From assembly GCA_030267565.1 (NCBI GenBank), contig BRXU01000033.1:761001-825000 (forward strand): a stretch of DNA of 64,000 nt. Reading direction: 5' to 3'. Numbering within the stretch: position 1 is the stretch's first letter; each line of letters starts with the position of its first letter. Origin of the DNA: Pleodorina starrii. Its lineage: Eukaryota > Chlorophyta > Chlorophyceae > Chlamydomonadales > Volvocaceae. The notes beneath the pieces are model-generated. The model did not search any database, was not told the origin of the DNA, and saw only the letters and a list, made by a program, of their open reading frames with translations. The position numbers and the translations under genes were made by a program. Below are positions 1 to 12,000 of the stretch, piece after piece.

Positions 1-755
1 TACAGGCCTTTCCGTCTTCTTTGTTGGCTCATGTTCAAGGATCCAACACGCTGTTCCTCCGCCCCGTTGAACGTCACCGCAGCTGGCTGTTGCGGGCGAG
101 TCGTCGCAGGCCGCCACAGCGCTGGCCATGATGCGGGACGCCGACTCGCACCCTTCGTCAAGCACCCGAAGCAGCTCAACCACAGAGACACACAGCTTCA
201 GCGGGGCGGACGTGATGCGGGGTGCATCGAGACAGGCAAGTATTCTGCGGGTTAAGCTCATTATTGTGCACCCCCATACGTAGTTCCGTGCCGTCTGGGC
301 AGCGTTCGCCACCCCGAAGCTGACCCCATGCGGTACGGCAGCTATCGCGGCATCGCAGGGCCGTTGCATCCTACCCCTGGGGACGGTGCCCATGCCTTGT
401 GTGTGTTAGGGTGCGCGGGTGAATGTTCGTTAAACCGAAGGCGGGATTAGCTGAGGGGAAGGCGGCACGCGCACCTTTTCTTGGGCAATATGTCGCGTGT
501 CCAAGCGTGCAAGGCATGTGCGCATTTCTTCATGTTCAGACCAAGGAATGTACAGACCAGGATGTGTTCAGCCCAACATCCTCAATGTCGGCGTATCACA
601 GGGAATCTGCCTTATTGAGAAAGCGAGTACTGCGCCTTTGCCACATCAAAGGCATCTTGATGCTTGCACACCTGCACACTTAACGAATAATACGCGAAGC
701 ACTGTGCAGCCGGTGAAGCCGTTGTTTGCGCGTAACGTTTTCGTGAATGTAGGAC
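1..755. other. Region upstream of the CCCH zinc-finger gene
   Basis: I see no supported coding exon here. Short open frames exist but show no family resemblance or splice support. The stretch probably contains the promoter and 5' UTR of the gene starting at 756. No clear TATA box was recognised. Confidence 0.5.
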
Positions 756-3700
756 ATGGCGGACTCGGAGGGCTCGTCGTACAGTACAACGGATCTGACT
801 CGTCCCGAGTACTCGACAGATGACTTCCGCATGTTCAACTTCAAGGTCAGGCGACAGTGGGCAGCATCGTGGGGATCCTGCGTTTATCCACGTGGCTCTC
901 CAGTCACGGAGCCTTTGGCATCGCACGTATACGTGTTGCACATTTCCTTTCCAAACAGTGCAGCTGCTCTGCGGCATTGCCTGCACATCGCATCGCACCG
1001 AGCCCTGCTCCCGGCACGCTGCCTCTTGTTCCTGACGCATCTGCTGCGACACAGGTCCTCCGCTGCTCCAAGCGCCACGCGCACGACTGGCGGGCCTGCC
1101 CCTTCGCTCACCCCACCGAGAACGCCCGCCGCCGCGACCCGCGCGAGTTCAAGTACTGCGCGCTGGCCTGCCCCGACTACAAGCAGGTGGGCAGGCGGGA
1201 TGCACAGCGCACAGCAGGGGGGGAAGGGGGTCTGGAGGGAGTGAGGAGCTAACGCGACTCAACGGATGAGTGTCAATACCTTAGCGAGGCATGGTTATCC
1301 GCGGGGCGCCGACAGGCCCATTAGACATGGTTATTCGGGCGCCGACAGGGCCCGGCGGTTTCCACCACAGCTTCGAATGAAGCTCGCAGCCTTGAGCCCT
1401 AAGAGCGTGAGGCAGCCGACCGTACTCGCGATCGACCGCTGTCGTTCTCCCCCCGCATGCCGCCCTTTGCCATCCACCATGGCATCATACTTGTCCGTAT
1501 TCCTTACGCCCCCTTCTCACTGTGCGACCCCCCTGCCTCCACCCTCCTTTGACCCTGTCTGTTGTTTCTACTTCACCTCGCTTCGACATCACGCCAGGGC
1601 TTCTGCATCCGCGGCGACGTGTGCCCGTACGCGCACGGCGTCTTCGAGTGCTGGCTGCACCCGTCCCGCTACCGCACGCAGCTGTGCAAAGACGGAGCCA
1701 ACTGCCACCGCCCCGTGTGCTTCTTCGCGCACAGCCTGCCGGAGCTGCGGGCCCCCACCTACACCTGGGTGCCCAGCCCCGCCGACCTGGCCAGGCCGCC
1801 AATCAACATCAACGCCACGGCGGGGTCGGGACAGTGCGCAGGTGGAGGCGCCGCGATGCCGGGCTGTGCCCCGGTGTCGGCGGCGGGCATCGCGCTCGGC
1901 GGCGGCGACGTCGCGGCGGCCGGTGGGCCGCAGGCGGCGATGGGCTCACCGATGGCGGTGGGGGGCCCGGAGGGGCGGGCGCTGCTATCGACCGCGTCTT
2001 CTGGCATTCCGGTAAGGATTGGCAAACTCCTGCAAATTTCAGTGTTGGCTGCACCGGCGCTTGCCGGTGGTAAGATTGCAGGGCTATTAGTGGGTCTAGG
2101 GGGTCTGATATCGCATTCAACGTCATTTGTTCAGAACCCCATCTTAGCCGCTCTGTCGTCCTGGTCCTTGCCGCTCTGTCGTCCTGGTGTCCTTCTCACG
2201 CCCAGTCCCGCCCTGGCCCCCCCCGCTCCGGATTGTCTCACTCGCAGCCCACCAGCACCTCTTCCGACGGCACTTCTTCGGGTGTTGGGGGCCCCTCGTG
2301 CGGCTCCCCCCGGGGGGCCCTGCACGGCAGCGCCAGCGGATTACTGCCGCTTGGCATCATCGGCACGGCCGCCGCTATGGGCGTGCCGGGCATGATGGTC
2401 GTGGGGCCGGCGGGGTGCAACAGCAACGGCGCGACTGGCGCCTGCAGCAGCTCATGCAGCAGCGGCGCCAACGGCTCCCCATCGCCCTCGTGCTCGGTGG
2501 GCTCCAAGGACGGCGGCTGTGGCGGCGGCAGTGCGGCCAATGGCGTGCTGGCGGGGGCGCAGTCGGCCGGCGGCGGCAAGGATGGTGAGTGGGGCCAGGG
2601 CGGGCTCTCGGGACTGACTGGCTGTGAGCCGACGCTGTGTCGCACAAAGACGCAGTGGGACAAAGCGGGGCAATGACGGGCACAGCTACTGATCGTGGTC
2701 GGCGACGTGCTGAGGGCGCCCTGTCTACTTCATATCCAAGTCATGAAGCTCTCTGGCTGCTGTGCTGCTTGCTGCTGCTGCTGTTGTCGCTGTTGCTGCC
2801 AATGTCCGCGCCGCGCAGGCAAGGGCTGTCACCAGGGCGCTAACGGCGGTGCGTCGGGCGCGCCATCGGCCCCCGGCTCCGGCGGCAAGGGCAATCAGAA
2901 CCTGACCCAGCCCAACGCCGCCGCCAGCATGCTGGGCTTCACCGCGCCCCGCATGTCGAACGCCTTTGCTCGACGCCACGGCCTCAATCCCAAGGACAAC
3001 CCCATGCTGAACCTCCAGAAGATCGCGCTGCAGAGCCAGCAGCAGCAACAGCAGCAGCAGCAGCAGCAGGTACGCGGGTCACGGGGCAATGGTGGGGTGG
3101 CAGCGCCGGGGGAGTGGTATGCGTTGGATGTAGGACTACCGGGGGGAGCTTGGGGTCAGTCCGTGGTGCCCATGAACGCGGTGCACGCGGCGGTTATTGC
3201 ACACAAAAATCTACAGTTATGGAGGCTCTGCAGACAGGCAGTTGCAGTCTTAGCCGGGTGTGCAGGCTATGGGATTGTCCGGGCACGGGTGAGCAGGCAG
3301 CCAGTTGCTTTTCACGCTGCCGCGCACCCTTCTGCTGTTCTGGCTCGGGCTGTTCTGGCTCGTGCCTCCTTTGCATTGGCTTTTGGCGTTTCCGTTACCG
3401 ACCGTTTCCTGCTCCTCCCGTTTGGTCGCTGCAGCCTCAGGGCGGGGCGCTGGGAGTTGCAAACCACCAGATGGGAGCCTATCCGCAGGACGGCGGAAAC
3501 GCCATCTCGGCCGTAGCGCTCCGGAACCAGGTGGCGGCGGTGGCGGCGGCGGGCAACGGCGCTGCCGTGCTGCAGAGCGCCGCTGCTGCAGGCGGCCGAG
3601 CCCCGAGCTTCAACGGCAACGGTGGCGGACAGCAGCAGCGCCTGCACGCGGCGGCGGCCGCAGCGGCGGCCGCGGCGGCGGCGGCCAACGGCGCCACGTC

Positions 3701-4193
3701 CCCGCAGGGCCCCTTCCCCTCTGTCCAGTTCACCTCCCCGACGGCTGCCGCCTCTGCGTTCGGTGTGGCGCCCATGCAGCACATGCAGCAGCAGATGCAG
3801 CAGCACATGCAGGTCGCCGCGGCCGCACACCTGGGCGCTAACGGCCCCTCGGAATCGTCCCTGCTGGCAGCCCAGCTCGCGGCCAACATCCAGCAGCTGA
3901 ACATCCAGCAGCATCAGCAACAGCAGCAGAGGCAACAGCACCTGGGCATTGGTATCGGTATTGGGGGCATGAATATGGCAGGCGGCGCCGCGGCGGCCGC
4001 CGCGGCGGCCGCGGCAGCCAGCATGGGCGCCGCCGGCATTGGCCACGGCCCCGTGCAGTACATGGCCTCGGCCAGCCCGCACCACGCGCTGATGCACGCG
4101 GGGATGTACGGTACGGGACCAGGCGGGGGTATGTACGACACCGCTCAGCAGCATTTGATGGCCGCCATGAGCGGCACGCAGACGGAGGTTTAG
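756..4193 (+). CDS. Tandem CCCH zinc-finger protein (plant arginine-rich TZF family)
   Basis: Six exons are inferred: 756-845, 1055-1186, 1598-2011, 2248-2584, 2819-3069 and 3435-4193, all with GT-AG borders and consistent phase. Joined exons 1-3 match plant RR-TZF proteins: a DDFRMFNFK lead, a CCCH-like block ([20 protein letters not shown]), then a C-x7-C-x5-C-x3-H finger (ending [14 protein letters not shown]) and a C-x5-C-x4-C-x3-H finger (ending CFFAH). Family members bind AU-rich or other mRNA elements and act in mRNA decay, translation control and stress granules; the RNA target here is unknown. The C-terminal half is low complexity: Gly/Ser/Ala-rich, an 11-Gln run at the end of exon 5, poly-Ala runs and Met/Gln-rich stretches, typical of granule-forming proteins. 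No ankyrin repeats precede the fingers. The start codon gives the conserved short N-terminus. The end is TAG at 4191-4193. Confidence 0.85.
3037..3069 (+). repeat. CAG/CAA repeat encoding 11 glutamines
   Basis: Eleven Gln codons in a row (CAG with one CAA) end exactly at the 5' splice site of exon 5 of the CCCH gene. Length variation between strains would change protein length and sits against the donor site. Confidence 0.9.
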
Positions 4194-7100
4194 GAGGCGC
4201 CCTGGCAGCGGCAGCGGAGTCGCCGAGAATTGTCTCCGTGCGCCAGGTGTTGCTCGTGGCTTCGTGCCTTCTGCTGATACGGCCTGCTTACTGGCTCGTT
4301 TGCGGAACAAGCCGAGAGGATGGCTTGCAAAGAAGTCCAGGAAGAACAGTGCTGCTTTGGTGCATTTTGTCGACCTGCTCGAAGCTGTCCGTTTAGATGT
4401 CGGCGCAGGTCTGAAGGAATCCTTTTGTAGCCGAATCTGTCCGATTCGAGCTGTGAGCGGGAAGGCGGGCGCCGCTTGTGTTGCACGGCTGCTTCTCCCG
4501 CCCTGCTCTTGTTTTGTTCCTTTCGTGGTTTCGGAACACTTTCGTCGGCGCGATCCCCCTGGATCAGATAGCGCCGGCGTGTCACTCTAGCCGGCGTGTC
4601 GCCCGCGCGCCAGGGGGTGTTTGGGGCTCGCGGCGTATCGCGGCGCACGGCGGCGGCGGGCGACGGCAGTGCAAACGTCGCGGGCGGCGCCAAAAGGAGT
4701 GCCCGCCAGCTTCTGTTATCAGAATTGCAGTTGGACTGGCAAAGGGCGCGTGCTAGGAGGAGGCGCTTTGCCGCCACCTGGCCTCGCCTCGCCGTGTGAT
4801 GGTGGTGGTTGTGGGCTCTAAAGAATAAGAGCTGGTGGTAATGTTCGATGACAAGGGGCCGGGAGCTTTCGCGCGGTGGGCCACATTGTGCTCGATGCCG
4901 GATGAGACGGCAGTGCCCTTCGCGTAGGGAGCTCCCATCCTTGGCGCCTCTGCCCCCCATGCGGCGGACTGCAAAAGGCACGCCCCGCAGTGCCCGTGGT
5001 TTATTGGGCGTGAGGACGAGCGTCGGCGGTTTGCGGAGGGACATTGATGGGTCTCTTGACAGCTCTGATGTTGCCTCAGGTGTCGCCTACATATGATGAT
5101 GATGTTTGTTGGTGGTGGCGATGTGTATTGGTTTCCTGTCCCGATCTGATGGAGCGTTTTGTGGTGATGTTTGGAAGGGAAGGACTCTTTTGCTTTGGCT
5201 TGTTTTGGTTTTGGCGGCGGACGTGTGCGGCCGAAAACAATTGCAATCGGGCGAAGGGGCGTGGACGGCTTAGGCGGGTAATTTCGTGCGTGTGCGCTTG
5301 CCGCCGTTCGCAGCCCTTCGACTGACGCTATCCGCTGATGTATTGTGCCCCCTGCTGCTGCTGGTGAACGCATATTGGCGCCGCCCAGGCGCTTCGCGTG
5401 GCATGCCTTGATGCTTCGATTTATGTTGACGGCGAAGGATTGATGGTGATGATGATGACGTGTTGTGGCCTTTGTGTGCCGCGGTCGGGTCGGGTTGGAC
5501 AGGCGCGCGCCCCGCTTCTTGCACCTACCCTGTCGCCATTGCACGGTGGGTGCGGTTGCGTTGGGAGGAGACCAGGGGCGCATCCCGCACGGCCTCGGGC
5601 CGTGGCCTAGTGCTGGCCGTACCACTGGCGGCTGTTCCAGCTGGTGGTAGGCCGGTCGTCGCCTTGTCGGCCGCACGTAGGGGTACAGCTCCGGGCTTGC
5701 ATGGACTGAACGGATGGAGGCTTTGCACGCTGCATCGGGCGGGCTGGGAGGCGGCCTGGGCGCCAATCGGGGGCCAGAGGGCGGCAGAGCAGCTGAGATT
5801 CTCCCGGACAGCGGCGGTACGCACTGCGGCCACCGGGGCGAAACGGTGCATGTGAGCTTGCCCATGCCGGTGGCCGCGGGTACGGTTTTCGGATTCAAAG
5901 CAATTCGCCATTCTACATTTTTGTGAGGGATGTGCGTCAGTGTGCTCTGTGGAGGTAGTAGGGACCAGGACGCGTTGGCCTGTCCCTCTTATATTTCCTC
6001 TTCTCGTGTCCCGTTGCGGCGCCTCTTGCTCAGAACGGCGGTCGCTGCGTTAACTCTCCACGTTGGAAGGTTACGTGCTGGCAGGCCGGTTGGTACAAGA
6101 GTGGGATCCGTCGGTTGCGTGCGCCTTTGAACCTTCTCCGGGCACGGAGGGGAGGGGCGAACCGCGCAGGTGGTAAGGAAGGGGGGTCATGGTTACCGCA
6201 AGTGAGGTGGAGCCGCATTCGCAGTTGTTGATACATCCGTTTGATGGGGATGCTGATGTCCTTTAGAGCGCGATATTCGAAATCCCTTGTGCTCCGGTTG
6301 CGTGCCTGGTGACGGCAACGCAAACCGTAATCCATAGCAACGCATAAATGCTTTGCTTGTGCCTTTGCAAGTAATTCAATTCAAATCTGCATGAGCCGCA
6401 GCTGGCTGTTGGTTGGCGGTTGGTGCTGACTGAAGCCGGCTGCGGTGATGAAGGACTACTGCCGCGCCGTTTCAGGGGTGCGCCGCCCCGGTGGGAAAGG
6501 GCGAGAGTGTGGCAAGGCGAGGCGGGCCGCATCACGGAGGGACTGCCGGCCGAGGCTGTGCCTTCGTGGTCAGCTGTGGCCGCCGTGATACCCAAGTGCA
6601 TTCGGGCGGGGTGGCGGTGGCAGTGTTTGCGCGGGCTTCGAGCTTTCCGCCTGCCACGATGCTTAGCCGCCGTGTTCCGGGCCCTGCCGGGTTGCCTTGC
6701 TGGCGAGAGCCGTAGGCCGGCCGGCCTGTTGGAAGTGTGAGGTTGTTTGGGCCAGGTGCCTGGCTGCGCACTGCTCCCTGCTTTTTGAGGGTTGGTTAGC
6801 AGGTGTCGAGGGCGTTAGTTTGTCTGCCTGTCCATCTGTTTCTTTTGGCACGAGAATCTTTCAGATTGTCTAGTAGTAGTAGTCGCCGCATGTGTTATGT
6901 ATGCAAGGGCAAGGACGTTGCTTGGGGCTATTACGTACGTCGTCCGGGTGTGCAGCTGCCTCCTGACGTATTTCCCCTGTGGGTGCGGCGCGGTGGCCGA
7001 GCGCCACCGCATCCGCAGCCGTACCCTGCATTGTTCGAGCCCGGCGGCTGGGGCCGCTATTTGGCAATTTCCGTGAAATGCACTTTTTACGGGTTCGTTT

Positions 7101-8212
7101 GATGTTTCTCATCCTTTGATATCGTCTTTTTATGTGGCGCTGGGTAGTGCCGGGAAGAGGGAGGAATTTAAGTACGGACGTAGTTTTAGCCACACAGCCT
7201 GCTGCCACGCCGTCGTCGCCTGCCAGCCCGACATTTGTGCTGGCAGTGACGCTGAACCGGATTTAGTTTTGAGTTCAGCCGCACGACGAGCGATGGCACG
7301 GACCCGGTACAGATTTCCGTCGCGCACGTGGAGAATTCCGGCAGTGGAACGGCGGCCCTTTCAATATCTGTTGAAGGTGCACGCGCGCAGGCTCTTCCCA
7401 TCCCTGTCTCGTTTTTGTGTTAAAACTTGTGGATGTTTTGTGCCAATCACGGTGAAACTGGTGGGTCTGGAGGCATTTGAGGAGCAGCCCGCGCTTTCTG
7501 ACTGCTGCTCAGACTGCTGCTAGCGCGGCCCTAGCGCGGCCCCCGCTGGTGCACATATTGGCGCCGGGGAGAGGTGTGAGTCGGAGCGCATCAGTCGGGT
7601 GGGTCAGGGTTGGCCACAAAAACGGGGCGCCGCGCCGTACCGTGCTGCCAGGGGCCCACAGCTGCGGGGTGATTTTTATGCCCGCTTTGGCCTGACGTGC
7701 TGCGCTCCCACCCCGTCCTTGTCACGTCACTTGGTGTCCGAGCCGGTAGTTGCGGGGCGGCGGGGGCTGAGGCAGCCGGTCCGGCGTGTGCTTTCGTCAC
7801 CTCTGTATGGCGTGCCCCAGAGCAACGACGACCGTGCTTGTATGTTTTGCTGTATCGCGTCGCGTGCTTTTTATTGGCTGGTTGCCTGCGTAGGTGCGTT
7901 GCTTGCATGCAACGTACCAGGTCGACGATTTCCTTATTTCAGCCAGGACAGGATGGCTTTACGCAATATGACGTGTGGCATCTCGCTTTCGAGGCGTTTT
8001 GGACTTGGGTCCGTCCTTTTAATTGGTGTTGTTGGATCGCAATCCATGCTGCGCCGGCCGGCCTCACACTTGCCCTCCCAGAGCCGGAGCTGGCCGGAGC
8101 GGACGCTACGCCTGTCCGTGTACGTTGCTTCCACCAGTGGCGGGCCTACAGTGGTAGAGCTACCGTACGTGTTAGCTTGTGTGCGGCGTGTAGCGGTACT
8201 ATCAGAATATAT

Positions 8213-8217
8213 TGTAA
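8213..8217 (+). terminator. Candidate poly(A) signal TGTAA of the CCCH gene
   Basis: TGTAA is the usual polyadenylation signal in Chlamydomonas. This is the first one I find downstream of the stop at 4193; cleavage would be expected 10-30 nt later. The assignment is by position only. Confidence 0.4.
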
Positions 8218-8291
8218 CCACCTTTTTGTGCATGACAGCATGTGAAGCCGCCCCTACTACGCGAAGTGCAAGGCCTAGCATTTACTTGACC

Positions 8292-8321
8292 AGCACGGAG
8301 GCTTATGAGAGCCTCCGTGCT
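8292..8321. repeat. Perfect 11-bp inverted repeat (hairpin)
   Basis: AGCACGGAGGC at 8292-8302 is the exact reverse complement of 8311-8321, with an 8-nt loop. It lies about 75 bp after the candidate poly(A) signal, in the convergent gap. Part of the arm is repeated directly just downstream (GCTCCGTGCTCCCGCAG). Confidence 0.8.
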
Positions 8322-9019
8322 CCCGCAGGCTCCGTGCTCCCGCAGTCCGAGCCATGCAACTACACGCTGCCCCTCGCCAGCAGGAGCCCGGGATCGCAGC
8401 GACGACATTGTGTTGGTCAAAACAGGTCAACACGCCTCACACTAAGTAGTCCACTACAAATCGTTAAACGAAACTACCCGTACTACAGGACGTGCCCATT
8501 CCCAAAATAGAACCATTCGTCCGAAACGACCCATTACTAGAGTATCCTGCCGCTTAAGCAAATAATCGCGCCTATTCGCGCCCGCATACGCTGCTCGGGT
8601 ACGGCGCCAAAGAATAAGAATCACACAAGAACACGTGTATCTGAGGACGCTCTAATCGCTCGCGCGTCAAGTGTTTGCCGGCGCACCATCTCAGGAGCCA
8701 GAAAGAATAACAGCGAGGTGCCGGAGGCGGCGCCGGTATATCAGGTCCGGTGCACGCTCGCTCTCGCCGCTATCAAGCGGCTCTGCTTCCGCCCTCATCC
8801 CTTAGGCCAAATAATAACCCGCGCAGTTGCGAGCTTGGCCACATACATACAAAGTCTTGTCGCACGCACATGCTATGCACCTCAATACGTGTCTTGTCAG
8901 GCCTCTAGCGATACGCTCCTTATCTCCCAAATCACGTGTGCGCGAATGCCCCCCGCACGATCTACACGTGCATTGCAGCGACGCGTGCTGGTGCGCGCAG
9001 TCTCCTCAGCATTTCTCCG

Positions 9020-12000
9020 CTAAACCGCCAGGCTGAAGGAGCGATACATGGCCGTCCTGGTGGAGGAACCCCCTGTGCTGATAGTGCGGGTGCCGTACGG
9101 CCCGGTGCCGAGCGTGTACACCAGGTCCACCGCCCGCAACACGGGTTGCTTGTCGGCGTTCAGGGTGTCGCGGCCGTGGAGCAGAATGGCTGCGGGATGG
9201 CGAAAGCGGTAAGGAGGCCGAAAGCGCGTCAGTACGCCCGCCCTGTATCATCAGGCTCAACAAGACTCATGTGCGCCATGGGAACCCATGAGTTAGTGCT
9301 CTGAAGGGGACCTCTGGGACCTTGAGGGAGCAGGAACATTTAACAACCGATGTGTACCGTCCGACAACGCCGACAACTGCGATATCGGCCTCCCAGGCAC
9401 GAACCACCGTCCACCCGAACACCCATACACCCACCTGTGCCGAGACCGTTCCACAACCCCTGCTCCTGCGCGAACGCGGCTGCGCGGACGACCAGCTCGT
9501 CCGCAGCCGCTGCCAGGCTGCTCCCCTCCGCCGGCTTCAGTGAGTCCACCAGCAGCGCGTACTGCCCAAACACCACACTGGCCTGGTTGGCCACCGCCTC
9601 GTTATCGGTGATCACGACCTGCAGCGGCACCGGCAACAGCAGCAGGTGAAGGAGAAGCGGGTGGATGGCAGAACACAGAGGTGGACATGGACGGCGGCGG
9701 GAGGATTGTGATCGAACTGCGACGCACGCGGTGAGTGTCCTCAGAAACGACCCGTCAAGCTCGGCGCGGTTGGAGCCAAGCGAAACATGGGAGTGCTTAA
9801 GACGCGGGTTCCGCGTCAAAAAGATTGCCGTCGACTGGGGTGCTGCAGGACCGCAGCGGCGCGCGTTGAAACGCCACGACCAGAGCACAAGGTATTGGAA
9901 AGAGACCTGCCATCCAGAAGTCGGAAGCCACTGAGTATCACTGAGCTATGCCGCAACCCGGGAGAAGGGCGATACATAGCTTCACCCAACGACGCCGAGC
10001 CAAGTGCCTGTGGCTAAGGGGCTGCTTCGGATGCCAACCAGCAGTTTCACCTGCGGTACGGCCGGGCGGTACTTTGACGCCATTCGACTGGCATAACCGC
10101 CCGAAGTGAAGGTGATGTGCAGCTGCGCGTTGCAGTCCTTGGCGGCAGCCACTCCGGATACACCCGAGGCCTCCGTGATGCCGAAGGGCTTGGGCGTGTG
10201 GTCACTGCAGTTTAGCGGTTGAGAGCGGGCAGGGGCAGAAACGATTCACCTTGTCATGTGCAACCGCAACCAACATGGCTGAGCACTCCAGAACGCACCG
10301 AAATCACCCCATCAGCCCGAGCTCAGCCCCTTTCACATCACGCGTCCCCGCTCGACTGGCCCTTCCGGGTTTGCCTGACAATATAAGCTCACCGCAGGAA
10401 GGCCTGCGTAGACACGTAGGCGCTGCCGTTCTCTGCGTTGGCGACGATTGCAGCCATGGTGCGGACGGCGGTGTCGGGGAATTTGCCGCCGGCCGTTTCG
10501 CCACTGAGCATGACCGCATCTGTGCCGTCAAACACTGCGTTGGCCACGTCCGTCATCTCGGCGCGCGTGGGCAGCGGCGAGGCGGTCATGGACTCGAGCA
10601 TCTGCGTGGCGGTGATGATGAACTTGCCCGCGATGTTGGCCTTGGTGATCATCATCTTCTGGGCTAGGGCCACCTTCTCCGAGGGGATCTCCATGGCCAG
10701 GTCGCCCCGGGCCACCATGATGCCGTCGCTCTCACGCAGGATGTCGTCGTAGTTGACCAGACCCGCCTCGTTTTCAATCTTCGAAATAATCTTGACGGAC
10801 TGGCCGCCCGCGTCGTCCAGCACGCGTCGGATCAGCCTTACGTCGTCGGCGGTCTGCAGAGGCCGAGTAAGGGACATTGCATGCCGCCTCTCAGCCACTC
10901 TGGTCATCATGGTGCGCGATATGCGGCTGACTCGCTAGCTTGCAGCACCATCAAGGGCGGCCCAGACATTCGTCCCCACGGCGCGGCCCACCACCCCCGC
11001 ATCCCCGCACCAACTCCCCGCCAGTTGGAAGAGGTCAGCGATTTGTCGACATCGCACCTGAACGAAGCTGGCCGCCACGAAGTCCATTCGGTTAGTGCAG
11101 CAAAATTTCTGCAGGTCCTCCACATCCTTGGGGGTGAGCACCGGAATGTCCACGTGCACGCCTGAGGCGGGGTACGAGGAGGAAGGGGTCGGCACCTTTA
11201 AGACGGGCGGCGCACGGGTGCACGAACGCAGGAGCATCGCGCCCAGCGCAAGCTTATCGTCCCTTATATCCGTGCCACATTCGCTTTCCCACGGCTTCGG
11301 CTGCCCTACCAATGCCCTCCCCTTGCACGCCTGCCTGCCACCTGAAGGCCCTGAAGCTATGGCTGCACCCCAGCACCCCTTGTGGACCGGCGAATACCGG
11401 TAACTTTTATTGGTTGTGATCTTGTGATGCATGCCCATGTGGATGGACATGAGCCCCTCTTTGCCTCACATCTACCACCCAGCTCAAAGCCCCGTCCCCC
11501 TCACCCGGCAGGTTGACGTTCTTGCGCTGGCCCAGGCTCTTTGTATTCAGACAGCGCCCCTTCAACTCGTGATCAGAGAGGAAGCCGATCACCTCAATGG
11601 TCAGGGAGCCGTCCGCCACCAGGATGCGGCTGCCGGGGACCACGCTCCTGGAGGGACGAGGGACGAGGGACGCGGGGCGAGGGAGGTGCCACGTTGATCC
11701 CGCCCAAAGGAGTGTCCACACGTTAACCTAGCCCGCGCTTTTGATTCCGGGGAGGGAGGGGTTCTGACTGGTGCATTTTCGAGCTTCGGAACCGGTACCG
11801 TACTCACTGGCACAGCTTGGCGTAGCTGATGCCGATCTTTGTCTCGCCCGTGGCCTCGTCCTTGTAGCCCTCCCACTTGTCATATGCGTCGCCCACGGCC
11901 ACCACGATCACGTCCTGCCCCGCAACCAGTTGTATGTCCTTGCCGTCGCGCAGCATTGCCGTGCGGATCTCGGGGCCCTTGGTGTCAAGCAGGTACGCGA

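Larger units (their letters stand above)
4194..9019. other. Long gene-free interval, probably a 4-kb 3' UTR plus convergent intergenic DNA
   Basis: No coding exon is supported over 4.8 kb between the convergent ends of the CCCH gene and the pyruvate kinase gene. The first canonical Chlamydomonas poly(A) signal TGTAA I can find on the + strand after the stop is at 8213-8217, which would make a 3' UTR of about 4 kb. From about 8430 the base composition becomes more AT-rich. Confidence 0.5.

Noticed and set aside
1562..2395. Single 277-codon open frame as an intact CCCH exon
   Set aside because: Only 1598-2011 matches the family; the frame continues through a GTAAGG donor into intron sequence.
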